A stretch of 64,000 nucleotides of DNA from Adineta ricciae. Lineage: Eukaryota > Rotifera > Eurotatoria > Adinetida > Adinetidae. This document shows positions 47,447 to 59,187 of the stretch, piece after piece (position 1 is the first letter of the stretch; every line of letters begins with the position of its first letter). A program made the position numbers and the translations under genes. The notes beneath the pieces were generated by a model that saw only the letters and a list, made by a program, of their open reading frames with translations, had not been told where the DNA came from and ran no database searches. The stretch spans positions 310,001 through 374,000 of the forward strand of contig CAJNOJ010000037.1 in NCBI GenBank assembly GCA_905250025.1, given 5' to 3'.

Positions 47447-48580
47447 ATGAATGACTTCTGCAGGGACAAAAAGATAAAGAAAAAGAGTATCTCTTATCTT
47501 GCAGAAAGTTTCATGAAGTCAACACGAGCAGATTTTTGTAAAACAAAAATGCTTCGCCTTGATTTGGACACACCGTCGACTCCGCCAAATTTTCCCAGCT
47601 TGTTTTTCAAATATTTCATCGCAAGCTGTGCAATACTATTCGGGTTATTATGCCTATCCGGTTTCATCATTGTATCAATCAAAGGAGATATCAATTCTTC
47701 GCTACTAAAACAATGCAAAACCGATGACCAGTCAACTGCCCTGTGCTTTCTACGTTTGATAACAACAAATGCGATGGAAACACGATGGGATAAATATGTG
47801 ATGACCTCACTTTTATTAACATATGCAAGCGTATTTTTGCATATTATTGTCGAATCGTCACGTACGAATGTTTCCAGTCTACTGGGCCAAATGATCATTC
47901 AAACGATATGCATCATTTTCGGCATCGGCGTGGCTTTTCCTATTCTATTCATTCCATCGTATATTTACTTCTACAAACTGAAAACTAATTCAGATAAATC
48001 ACCTGTACCTATCGATATCCTTTGCCTTGCATTGGTTTATATCATTTGCATGATTATCGTACCGACATATCTAATCTACTTTCTTCCATCGAGTAAATCG
48101 GCGGAGTCGATTTTATCAATTATCCTTCTGATCTCTCCGGTTGGTTTTGCACTGATTTCGTTTCCGTTTCGTTTGTTATCAAGCACCATGCAACGCTGCT
48201 GGATTATAAATAGTCACCGCTTAATTATTCATTGCCAAATAAGCCTATTTATACTTTCTGCCCCGCTCTTCTTCATTTCACTCGTTAGCTTTATCATGCA
48301 CGGTTCATTAGAATCAATTAAACAGAGTTATGTGACAGATCAGATCCATCCTGTCACATTGATCTGGTCAATTGATTACATCTCATTATTACTTAGTTTA
48401 GCGTTATTTATTATCATCAATGAATATTTATTTCATCGAATCGCTTACGAATTACTTCCATCGAGAATCAAACTCATTATTGGTTTGATCATATTTATGA
48501 TTGTACTTTTTATTACACCATGTTTAGCATTTCCGTTATACATTGTATGGCGAGAATATCGATATCTTCAAATGACATAA
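47447..48580 (+). CDS. Orphan eight-helix membrane protein, single exon
   Basis: This uninterrupted frame of 377 codons has no introns, unlike almost every neighbour. The first in-frame ATG is 47447, but ATG 47513 (MKST...) or 47549 (MLRLDLD...) could also start it; the extra N-terminal part is lysine-rich. Hydrophobic segments occur at about residues 57-78, 118-140, 148-176, 188-212, 220-245, 262-288, 307-328 and 342-365, suggesting eight membrane spans with short loops. No motif of a channel, receptor or transporter family is recognisable. A loop with several cysteines (KQCKTDD..ALCFL) lies after the first span and may be extracellular. Similar intronless multi-span orphans are known in bdelloids, but the function here is unknown. 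An AATAAA lies 58 bp downstream. Confidence 0.75.
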   Translation: MNDFCRDKKIKKKSISYLAESFMKSTRADFCKTKMLRLDLDTPSTPPNFPSLFFKYFIASCAILFGLLCLSGFIIVSIKGDINSSLLKQCKTDDQSTALCFLRLITTNAMETRWDKYVMTSLLLTYASVFLHIIVESSRTNVSSLLGQMIIQTICIIFGIGVAFPILFIPSYIYFYKLKTNSDKSPVPIDILCLALVYIICMIIVPTYLIYFLPSSKSAESILSIILLISPVGFALISFPFRLLSSTMQRCWIINSHRLIIHCQISLFILSAPLFFISLVSFIMHGSLESIKQSYVTDQIHPVTLIWSIDYISLLLSLALFIIINEYLFHRIAYELLPSRIKLIIGLIIFMIVLFITPCLAFPLYIVWREYRYLQMT

Positions 48581-48637
48581 TTAGATATGTAAACCTTGTT
48601 TTTCTTTCTTATTAATCATTGTTCTCACGTTTGAAGA

Positions 48638-48643
48638 AATAAA
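48638..48643 (+). terminator. Polyadenylation signal of the eight-helix protein gene
   Basis: AATAAA shortly after the stop codon at 48580. Confidence 0.6.
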
Positions 48644-49505
48644 GTTGTGATCGAGAGAGAGAGAGGTCTGTGTTCGGTAAGAAAGTTTCTCTCTTGCTCT
48701 AGAACGATAAAGCATAAGCCCTCTTACAAAATCTTTTCTCACACGTCTTCGCTCGTTTTCTAACTGCTTTTCAGAAAAGAGAAAAAAAATATATCGTCAG
48801 GTGTAGAAATGTCTGATGCTTGGAGAATTGTCATTATGTGTCCCATATTACATTTATCTTGCTTTTCTTCTTTTCGACATGTATATAATTCTCTTGTGTG
48901 GTTTCCTATTCAATCTATACTAACAAAGATCTTTCGTCATTAATAAGATTCACGAAAAGCAAATGCATGGTGATAAAGGAGAGAAGAAATAGAGACGAAG
49001 AAGAAGAAGAAAGAGCTAAGACTGTTGTGATATGAAAAAGAGAAACGGAGTGTTCATGTTGTGCTATTGCTGCCATGAAATTGTCTCATGACGGACACAA
49101 TTCTAGTGAAAGAGCAATGAGAAAAAATAGGGAACACACACGCAAGCATACATTGATTTAATGAAAAAAGACGACAACAACGACAGCATCGTCATCATCA
49201 TCTTTGTCTTCTTCATAAAAAAAGACTCGTCATTTGAAAACTGGGTGAATTCGATTCCAATAGTTGACCTCATCACATTGAATATGCAGAAAGTGCTACT
49301 GAGTGATCGATCGGATAGCGATACACACTTTCAAAGCTTGAAAAGAAAGTAACTATTCATTGAATCAACGGATTAATGGTGACAAGAATAATCATTTTTT
49401 GAATCAATTCAATAGAAATACATATGTAAGTAGATGAATAACTTCGAATGAAAAAAACTGAATATAAATCGATTCAGTTTCAGTATTTTCTTTCTTGATA
49501 CAATC
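48644..49505. other. Intergenic, left part of the sparse region
   Basis: Contains GA-rich runs (about 48654-48666 and 48985-49015) and no recognisable gene. Confidence 0.4.
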
Positions 49506-49685
49506 ATGGCTGGTGCATGTGGACGTTCGAATCGTAGTCAATCGAAAGCAATGATATTTTCACCTGGCGTAAGTTATGGTTGTTTAATGCTAAGCAACAT
49601 TAGAGCTTCTATTCTATCTAATTGAATTTTCTCCCATCGCTAGCGTGAACAGATCGATTTTTCTAATGAACATTCGTTGTCTTGA
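49506..49685 (+). CDS. Possible small spliced ORF (34 residues)
   Basis: ATG 49506 opens MAGACGRSNRSQSKAMIFSP and runs 63 bp to a GTAAGT donor (49569). An acceptor CGCTAG at 49641-49643 rejoins the same frame and continues REQIDFSNEHSLS to TGA 49683-49685. The intron has the 75-bp size typical of this window. The product would be a short basic/polar peptide without a signal sequence. I recognise no family. It could also be the first exons of a longer transcript or chance; transcript evidence is absent. Confidence 0.35.
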
Positions 49686-52600
49686 TCATTCTACTTGAAT
49701 GAACAAAATGAAGATAACCTATTCGCTCGAGTGAAAGTTTTTTTTTTATTACGTTTTGCATGTTGAGATTCTAGAGAGAATAGTGTGTCAGAGGACGAGG
49801 AGGAGGATTATTAACTAAGAGAGAGGACAAAGTAGTACTTAACCACACGATTGATAAGTGCATGCGTTTAGGACTGAAGTGGTTTGACAACTAATTAGAA
49901 AAGAAAAGAAAAAGCTCGAAGAGCGAATGATCGAAGTTAGAGGATCCGATTCGTGAAATTCTAAGAAATCTATTGGAAAGATCGGATGTTGGAAAGAAGG
50001 CGTGTGAAGTTCATCGACTGAATATATTTCAGTGCCAGTTCTCTTACTATTAATTGATTATGAACAAGAAAATATTCTTTTGTGTGATGAAACCAATGAA
50101 AATATTTCTCTTGATTTCTTGAAAAAGATCTAACTACTTAAATGTGCATGTTTGACGCAGATAAGGAAAGCAGATGGTATCCGACATTGAAAAGCATTGC
50201 GTCATTCCTTTTCGATTCGATTCTATTCTATTCCAGTTTCAGTCTGACTTTTCCGCAAACAGCTGACATGAGGAAAAACACCTGAAACCCACTTTCAATC
50301 TGCGATAGTCTGTTTGAAGAGTGCGATTTCATGACATATTCATTGAGTTTAGATTAATTATATTTACATATAATTACCTTGCACGCTATGACGGTAAAAA
50401 CATCATATGATCGTGTTTTTCTTCGATACACTCAAGTGATTGTCGATATTTATTCGAGATAGTGCCGATCTCAGCTCGATGCATACACATACAGTACTAA
50501 AACTGTACACCAAGACAAAGTGTATCATATTTATTCGACCAGCCGACTTTAGTGTGAAAGAAATCGATGTTTGTATTCGAGATGAACCCCAATTGGTAGT
50601 TAATGACTTCGAATAGCACGTACATGTTCATATTGATTTGCTGATTTCAATTCTGAACCCGTACCGACTAGTACAGGAAGAATCAATCAATCAGCTATGT
50701 TGAGAATATCTTAACTAAGTGTAAAGGTTAGGGGTACATTTGACTAGAATGAAATGGAAGTAACTTAATGAACTATCAGAGACACACTATACCAGAAGAA
50801 GAAAAAATGTCGACGGCATCTTTAAATAATCAAAGAATTCAACGACCTGCGACTGCCGAGGTGTGGATGTTTTTCGAGCTTTTCCTTTATCCCTGGATCG
50901 ATAGGTGTTGTCTACGATATAAATGTTCGAGACGAACGGAAATAATCAGAAGATTTGAGTATTCTCAACATGAAAATTTAATTAATGAAAATCGATAAAT
51001 CGGATTGAAATTCAGATCTCTGCCATGGTTGATTAACAGCGAATCCGTATTTTTCTATTCCATTGTACGACAATCTCGCAGAAAATCGATATTTTACTCC
51101 GCATTTTTCTTCGATCAAACAAATTGTTTTCGCTGTAAACAATTCATTATTTAGATTTCTTGTATATTAATACATAGTATTCTCCTGAGAATCGCTCTTT
51201 CTTTTTGTTTTTGTCACAAGATTAATTCGATCAGAATATTAACAAAAACCAGTTACATATGTGAGTAACAATTCCGTGGAAAGTTAGACTAACGGTAACT
51301 GACACAAAAACAAAGCAAAACAATTATATTCATGAATAAAGCATTAATAGAGACTAGGTGTGTTTCTCTCACTAGACTTCAGTGAACGGAAGTCGCATGT
51401 AAGAAGTGCGATACACACACATTATTCTTTTTTGCTATTGATCTGATCAAGAGTATACACACGAGCGTAGTTCCATATCAACAAGACGTAGTTGACACTT
51501 GAACAAGGCGAAGATCGCTACTGGCCAGTTTTTTGAAGAATTCAACAACGCAAATTAGTTTAGGTAAGTGAAATGTATGTGCGCTTCTTCTATTAGTGCA
51601 TCAAGGTAAATGTCCTGCAAGTAGAAATAAGAAAAAGTCTTTTCTTTGCTGACGACATTTGTTCTGCTCTATCAATTTCGTATATGATAATAGAATTTAA
51701 CGCGAAGAGAAAGTTTTCCAAGCATAAGCAAACGTATCACCTGTAGGGCTCTTTTTAAAGTGACAGATTTTCCTTTGAATAAAGCGTGTAGCAGTTGAGT
51801 ATATATTAAAAAAAAAGAGAGAGATTCGGCGTATTGCGTGCGTTACGGCGAGCTCTTAAATTTAATGAATAAAGAACTTGTTCAAAAAGTAAGATTTGTT
51901 TTTTTTTCTTGTTCACGTTTTTCTCCTCCTTGTTGTTCGGCAATCGAACGCTTTTCATTCGCTTGTCTTCAAGTATTGAAATGTGTAGATTTTCTAATGA
52001 ACAATTCATGGATATGCTTTTTGCAATCAGATCCTTCTGTATTATGTGTGTTTTTCATTTTATGCATCAACTGCCTGCCGTCATCGAGTTGATGTGGCAT
52101 TTGTTATTCGAAATTTCGGCCACTTTTATGGCACGAGAAGAGCGGTTTGATCGGACACAACGAGCACGTCATTACTAATTCTCCAAACGAATTCTTTTCC
52201 ATAGTCATACGTGAGAGAAACAGAACTACACAAATCAACATTCTATTGATCTAATTGAATCAAGTTCTGTATGCATTACCGACTTGTCGAAGTCTATCTA
52301 GCAATGAATACTAATAATCTTAAACAGGGAATCTAAGAAACTAGTTACATGCATGACATATCATTTTTCTCGCAGAAAGAAACAGAAACACTAGTATTAA
52401 ACGAAGTGAAAACCGGCTAGGAAGAAAAGGAGAGAAGAAGGAAAGAAAGAAGGTGTTGACTCTTTACTCGATCGTATGGTCTATCTGCATTTTATATGTC
52501 GAGTCGATAAAACTTCTAACATTCATTTATTCTTATTACCTAAATCGCTCATAGACACACTGTCCCATTTGCTCGTTCGCTCGCTCGCTCGCTCGCTCGT

Positions 52601-54062
52601 TTGTTCGCTTCCTTCGGAATTGGAAGTGAGGTTTTTTTAGCAAAATGTTTCTGCATTTTTTTGTCAGTTCTCCTACGGGAAAAAGTATAGTGCTGTCTCT
52701 TCTTCTCTCTTTGTCGTTGTAGCATTTCCTATTCTCTTCTCTCGTTTCTCTTTGCCTACCAATGCTGCTGCTGCTGCTGAGTGATTATTACTCAACTAAA
52801 AACCGAGAAAGAGAAGAGGAAGTAGAGAGAAAACTAGCAAGAACAAGAACGATGATAGGAGAATTTCAGACAAGCATCCATTGCACGTTGATGTGCGTGT
52901 GAACATGTCTGTGCGTGTATGCAAAAGTGAGGGTGTACTTTCTATTATCATTCGTCATATAATCACAGTATTGAAACAATTCTGATTGTTTTGTTTTGCC
53001 TGTTGAACCACAACGCAATGGCACTTGATAAGGTAAGACAAACAATTTTCCTTTTTTTGTTCCTGGAATCTGAATGCTTATTGGCAACATTCTATTGACA
53101 TGTACCAGATATCATTATATTTGCCTTTGTTTATAAATGTTTAATAAAATAGCAATATCAAATAACTCGACTATCAAAAGTTCATCAAGAAATTCTTGAT
53201 TTAATCCTCTCTTGTCAACATGTGTCATGTCGATCTTGATTCGGCTAATTTATGCATGATATTTAATCTACACGTTTTCCTTCGTCTTAGAAGATAGTTC
53301 AATAATAATTAAAAAAAGCATAAAAAGAAAGCAAAATACTAGTCGTGCATATATTAATTTCATGATTAAATCATATGCATATTCATTATATTATTTCCTA
53401 AATTTGAAATCATAGGCATTAGAATTAACAAGAAAAACATTCTTTGTTCTTCTGTGAATAGAAGAAAAACCGCCGTGTTATATAATGTTTGAAACTCGAC
53501 CATTTTCTCTCAGTTGCATTTTACTTTGCCTTTATTAACTTAATAGAACAAATAAGGATCCATATCACCTGGTATATATGTATATAGACAAAATAGAAAA
53601 TAGAAGAGGAAAACAACGTAGTAACCGAAGAAGAAAATGTCAGAGATTAATTAACAGCGTGAGAGTACTAGTATGTTTTCTAGTTATATGTTGTTGGAAT
53701 CAAAGAGAGAATGAGTATGCATTTGTTATGTTCTCTTGAGAACGACGACAAAAGTGACGGGTTGCTTGTTGATGACGTGTGAGGAGTAAAGGATAAGGAT
53801 GTTTATAAGTGTGAAGAACTAAGGGAAAATTCGAAATAAATTCGAAAGCATTCAATGGCTTTGCCTTTGCTGTGCTGTTCCTTCGACTCGTTCATTCTCT
53901 TTCTTTCTCTGTTGATGAATCTCTCTAAGGAAAGACACTTGACAGCTGAGAGACATATTTCAAATGATCATCTATTATTTGTTTCTCTTCGAAGTTCAGC
54001 CGACATAATTTCTTTGATGTTTTTTCTAGCCAAATAAAGATTCGTCTACACCCTTTCGGGCT
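49686..54062. other. Gene-poor region upstream of DIRAS
   Basis: 4.4 kb without a confident gene, unusual for this compact window. It includes a 76-codon plus-strand frame at 50768-50998, a coding-like plus-strand frame at about 51970-52178, a (CTCG)n tract at 52571-52599 and a short CTG run near 52763-52778. The DIRAS start is preceded by a TTTTTTCTAG acceptor (54031), so part of this region may be a 5' UTR intron or enhancer sequence for that gene. Confidence 0.45.
52571..52599 (+). repeat. (CTCG)n tetranucleotide microsatellite
   Basis: About seven tandem copies of a GCTC/CTCG unit, the first slightly altered, in intergenic DNA. Its CpG content is unusual for this AT-rich window. Confidence 0.85.
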
Positions 54063-55043
54063 ATGCCCGATCAGAGTACAGACTATCGAATCGTTGTCTT
54101 TGGCAGTGCTGGTGTTGGTATGTACAAAAGATAACTCTCGTTGAGCCAACAAAAGATTGACATTCTTTTTTCCCATGAACTATTCCAGGTAAAACCAATT
54201 GTGTCCTTCGATTTGTCAATGGACAGTTCCGTGAAAATTATATTCCGACTGTGGAAGATACCTACCGACAAGTAGTATCTTGTAATAAGCAAATAACAAC
54301 GTTGCAAATAACCGACACGTAAAATCTAATAAAACATTTTTCTTTTCTACTCATGCTAATTTGCCTGTTTTTTTATTAGCACTGGCGCACATCAATTTCC
54401 AGCCATGCAAAGATTAAGTATACAAAAAGGACATGCGTTTATTTTGGTTTATTCGGTAACGAGTAAACAAACATTGGAAGATTTGAAACCGATCTATACT
54501 CAAATTCGAGAGATTAAAGCTGATCAGCAGAATGAAACGCCCATTCTTCTCATGGGCTGTAAATCCGACGAAACAGCATGTCGTGAAGTGACCGAGAATC
54601 TCGGTAAACAATTGGCCTCGCATTGGTCATGTGCATGGATAGAGACATCCGCGAAAAACAATGCAAACATTCGCGAAGCATTCCAAGAACTTTTGAAACT
54701 AGATAAGAAAAGACAGTTCAATTTCAATGTTGATCAAGACGGACATTTAATCGACGATAATAGTAATACTCCAATCCCATCATCTCCATCGTTGCACGGA
54801 GGCAAACGATCGGCATCGACCCTTATCAATAGTGGAAGTAGTCCGAATGTAACTGATATCGTTTTAACCCGTCCGACAACGCCCGTTTCTCCCGGAACGA
54901 AATCCAGTCGTACATCAGTTATGTCAACATCGAGTACGTCAACAAATAATATCAAGAAAGATTTGGCTGTGGATCCGAAACGGATGGCAACATCCGATAC
55001 ATCACCCAATCGAACGACAACCAAAAAATGTTTAATTATGTAA
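54063..55043 (+). CDS. DIRAS: DIRAS-type Ras-family GTPase with long C-terminal extension
   Basis: Three exons run from ATG 54063 ([14 protein letters not shown]) to TAA 55041-55043, about 282 residues. The G domain reads [16 protein letters not shown] (P-loop), [15 protein letters not shown] (effector/switch I), [20 protein letters not shown] (switch II), GCKSDE (NKxD-like, as in DIRAS) and ETSAKNN (SAK). MP[DE]QS.DYR and EDTYRQV are hallmarks of DIRAS1/2, neural Ras-like proteins with low GTPase activity; here the residue after DT is TG, again DIRAS-like. A serine/threonine-rich extension of about 80 residues precedes the C-terminal CLIM, a CAAX box for prenylation and membrane attachment. 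Vertebrate DIRAS proteins (about 198 residues) lack this extension. The first intron splits the P-loop. Confidence 0.93.
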
Positions 55044-56293
55044 ACGAGAAAAGAAATATTCGTTTTTTAATTTCTTCTTTTGTCTTTTTTTTTTCTTCTT
55101 CCCTTCATGTCTTTTGTTTTTGTGTATCTATTTTTGTATAATGGTTGCAAGCACCCATACCGTAATTGACACTGAAAGGCAACTGTTGATTTCCGTTTCT
55201 TTTCTTTCTTTTTGTAGAGAAAAAAAAGAGAAAATCAAGATAAGATGATCGAACTCATCTGAAAACAAACATGTCTACTGTAGATCACTCTTTGCAACGG
55301 TCGAAAGTTGATCTATTGTCAAAATCAATAGAAACAATTGACTTTATCGATGAACACAAAAGAGAGACAGAATAGAGTTCAATAGTCGTTCTCGGAATTT
55401 TGTTGTTCTTTCTAATGATCGTAGAAATGAGGTCCTCTCGTCCTCGTCAAACAACAAAAACATGTCAGCCTCTTGAAGACTCGTCAATTCGCTCTATGTT
55501 TATGTATTCACTAAAGTATTGCTTTCAGTCGTGTATCCAATAAACATCTCGTTTGAAGTTCAGCATCATTCATACAAATGAAAATATTTTATATCAACTA
55601 GGAAAACAGACATGATGAAATACACTTGTGTCATTAGTCATGCTAGAATAAACGTTTTTTCTCACTATGATTACTAATTCTCGCCTTCTTTTCTCTCTTA
55701 AAACAACTTTTGTCATAAGTATCTATGGAAATGGAATCATTCTTTGTTTTTTTAGAAGTCTTCTCGAGGAAACTTGCGCGGGTATTTTCTATCAGGTCAT
55801 TTGTTTAACGACGAAATCTCTGATGACTTTTTAGAGGTTATTTATAGAATTTCACTAAAGATAAATCATGCTTTTGAAAAATATCATAAGCAACGCACAC
55901 ACGAGCAATCTTTGTTTATTGAGCGTCTCCGAATCGATTACAAATAATGATGAATAAATCATCATTTGAAAATGTCCTTTTACTCAGCATGTACACCATT
56001 CAAGAACAAAATTGTACATTGTTCAAAAAATTATAAAAAGGACTATTTATTTTTTCGATCGTCTATAAGTAAAGAAGAGTCTGACAAACGATGAGTTATC
56101 TCATACTTTCTTCTGAAAGGCTAGATGTCTGACAAGATCGATAGCTGTTTCTGCCGCTATTTCTATTGATCGAAAGACGAACCAATCAGAAACGATCCCA
56201 TTGGTGCCGTCTGCCGTCATCACCATCCTCATCATCATTCATAAACACAAACAAGAAGAAAGATACGACGATAATTGATTAAGACTATTTTAG
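55044..56293. other. Intergenic, DIRAS to NDUFS6
   Basis: 1.25 kb of AT-rich sequence. An AATAAA at 55539-55544 may end the DIRAS transcript. No coding signal. Confidence 0.45.
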
Positions 56294-56964
56294 ATGTCTC
56301 TATTATTTCTACGATACGGCTCACGCCGTTGCATGTCAGTTTGGAAGACCGCGGCTACATCCGGTGCTTCAACAACAAGCCAATCATCCAATGAAAAATA
56401 TGTCAAAACATACGATCGAAAAGAAGATGTGGACCAAAAACGAGTAACAGTTCCCATTAATCGAGATCTACGCTCACCAAATACACAAACACACACTGGT
56501 CAAGCTTTCGACGAGGATGATTATCGAAATATTCGTTTTGTTAATAAAGGAAAACTGGTTTGTTCAACCGCTTGAAAATCTACTCATGACACTTGTTTTT
56601 TTTTTAAGGTAAACACCAGATTTGCCATCGATTATGTTCGCGATGATCCGGTCGTTGTGTGTAGAGCACGCGGCGTATGGTCAGACAGTGGCGGTCCTCT
56701 AGGTCATCCAAAAGTGTACATTAACCTAGTAAGATCCACACACGAAAGAGGAGTCTTTATTCAATTTGAATTCTTTTTGTACAAATAATTTAGGACAAAC
56801 CTATCGTACACAGTTGTGGCTATAGTGGTCGAAAGTTCATTCAAAAGAAATATTATGACGAAAGTAAACATGGTCCGTCGATAACTTATGAAGAATATCT
56901 AGCACAAGTCCGAAATAAAGATCACTGTGCTTACGATTCCGCACAAGCGGCACCTTACCAATAA
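56294..56964 (+). CDS. NDUFS6: Mitochondrial complex I subunit NDUFS6 with altered zinc site
   Basis: Three exons encode about 184 residues, from ATG 56294 to TAA 56962-56964. The N-terminus is basic and hydroxylated, with no acidic residue until about residue 34, fitting a mitochondrial presequence. The mature part follows NDUFS6: TGQAFDEDDYRNIRFVNKGK, VNTRFAIDYV, GGPLGHPKVYINLDK and HSCGYSGRKF. NDUFS6 is an accessory subunit of the peripheral arm that binds zinc through Cys, His, Cys, Cys. Here the His (GHPK) and the third ligand (SCG) remain, but the first Cys position is Ser (VWSDSGG) and the last is Ser (CGYSG). A C-terminal extension of about 40 residues follows. VPS26 starts 153 bp downstream on the same strand. 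Confidence 0.88.
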
Positions 56965-57117
56965 ACTTTTTCAATCACTTGTCTCTTTTTTCTTCTCTCC
57001 TTTTTCTCGTAGTTTAAGCAAAACAAAGAAGAAAAGAACTTTATCTATCGAAACATATTCATTCTTTTTCTCTTTTTTTTTCGATTTGATTTCTAGATTA
57101 TATTTAGTCATATACAT

Positions 57118-58607
57118 ATGGATCTGTTAGGTTTGGGATCAAAAGTTGATGTCGATTTTCTGTTGGATCCGCAAGGTCAACGAAAGCAAATTGAAGTTAA
57201 ACTCGATGATAATAGTAAACGAGCTTTACAGTATATTTACTACGATGGTGAAGATGTTGGAGGAATGGTATATAAACTTTGTCTTCAGTTTTAGCTGATC
57301 TAACGAGTATCTATCTTTAGGTGCAGATTAAACTGAAGAAAAACAACAAAGTTGAACATCAAGGCATTCGTTTGGAGTTTGTCGGACAGATTGGTGCGTA
57401 GATGTTTTGAATGTAACTAAGAAAAGGAAGATTTTCTATTCAAACGAGAAGCATATGACCCCGTCTTAGAGAATTAACGGAATACATATCAAATTCCTTT
57501 TTTCTTAGAAATGCTGAACGATCGAAGTACGATACACGAATTTATCAATCTATCAAAATTACTTGCTTTTCCTGGTGAATTAACCGAAAACACATCTATA
57601 GGTACTGTTCATTTTGTTTTCGTTCAATCAAGAAGGAAATGTTTTCTATTTTTCCTCGAAGATTTTCATTTTCCGAATGTGGAAAAACCGTATGAGTCTT
57701 ACATTGGTATCAACGTGAAATTAAGGTAAAGGCATATCCAGTATGCACATCGAATATTTGATTGCTTCGTTTAGATATTTTCTTCGTTTAACGATCATAC
57801 GTCGCTTTACTAACACAGTAGCCGAACGTGATATATGCGTTCAGCAATTATCTCAATTTCCGGAAGTAAATAATAGTATTAAAATGGAAGTGGGAATTGA
57901 AGACTGTTTACATATTGAATTCGAGTATAACAAATCCAAGTAAGTTGATTTTGTCATTTGAGCTCATCCGTAATTGAATTGTTTGTCTGTGTAGGTATCA
58001 TCTGAAAGATGTAATTGTGGGAAAAATTTATTTTCTACTTGTCCGTATCAAAATCAAACACATGGAAATTGCAATTCTGAAGAAGGAAACAACCGGAAAT
58101 GGCCCGAATATCTATGCTGAAACCGAAACCGTAGCCAAATATGAGATAATGGATGGTGCACCTGTTCGCGGTAAGTCAATTACGGGCTTATTTCAACGAA
58201 AACTGAATGAATGGTTTTTCTCTTAGGTGAAAGTATTCCAATTCGTCTTTTCTTGGGCGGATACGATTTAACACCGACGATGAAAGATATTCAGAGAAAG
58301 TTCTCCGTTCGATATTTTCTCAATTTAGTTCTTGTCGACGAAGAAGAACGACGTTATTTCAAGCAACAAGTAGAACTTCGATTTCACCTCTTCGATTCCT
58401 ATTCTTTCACTTTAGGAAATCGTTCTCTGGAGAAAACAAGATAAAGTCAAACAGAAAAATTCCGCCAGACAATATGCACAGTTCGAACCTCCAACTTCCG
58501 CCCAGAAATCAGACGACGGTTTGACTGGTCTCAGTGGCGATGATGAAGGCTCGCCAGTAAATGGACCTTCATCATCTGGTAATAACAGCGACTCGCCTAG
58601 TGATTGA
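57118..58607 (+). CDS. VPS26: Retromer subunit VPS26
   Basis: About eight short exons run from ATG 57118 (MDLLGLGSKVDVDFLL) to TGA 58605-58607. The arrestin-like fold is very conserved: YYDGEDVGG, EHQGIRLEFVGQIE, HEFINLSKLLAFPGELT, VEKPYESYIGINVKLRYFLRLTI, NNSIKMEVGIEDCLHIEFEY, KYHLKDVIVGKIYFLLVRIK, AKYEIMDGAPVRGESIPIRLF, KFSVRYFLNLVLVDEEERRYF and KQQEIVLWRK. It joins VPS35 and VPS29 to recycle cargo from endosomes. The C-terminal tail is serine- and acidic-rich, as in VPS26A/B. The start is preceded by a T-rich tract ending in TTTCTAG about 22 bp upstream, a possible leader acceptor or UTR intron end. Confidence 0.96.
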
Positions 58608-59187
58608 TAATATCTGTATATAAGAAGCCGTTCTTATGAATTGGTTATATTTTGACACATTTTCTCCGTTTATATGTATATTTCATAGATTTTATTATAA
58701 TTCTTCTTCATGTCAAACTCCAATTTTGTTTCTTATGCAATATGCTCGTGTAAAAATGAGTCAAACTGAGTAACATGCATGTCTTGGCCTAGTCGATATC
58801 TTTGATGATCATACGCCTCTTCTCCTTTTTCTTCTTTTCTCGAAAAATATCTTCTTTCAAATTTTTCTTCTTATAGTCATGTATGTAAAAGAAAGAACAT
58901 GAATTCATCGTAGTTGTTATTGTATTTATCTAGTAAAACCTTATGGTCGAATGTATCCAAATATATTTATCGGCATTTCTATTTACTTGAACATCTTTGA
59001 ACGACGGCATTTGTATAACAATGAAAAAGTTCTTTCTGTTCGGTCGAGGGATAGCAATTAATGAAAGGCTGAATTCAGATTATTCATTTTGCTAAAAGAA
59101 AAAATCAATGTCGTCGTTGGAACTCATTAAACGGCTTTTCTTTTCAGTTGCAAACATAATTTCAGCGTTTGTTATAACAAAGAACTA
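58608..59187. other. Intergenic, VPS26 to single-pass membrane protein gene
   Basis: 580 bp, AT-rich, no coding or repeat signal. Confidence 0.4.

Noticed and set aside
50768..50998. 76-codon ORF in the gene-poor region
   Set aside because: No recognised motif, no splice context and poor surrounding coding bias; probably chance.
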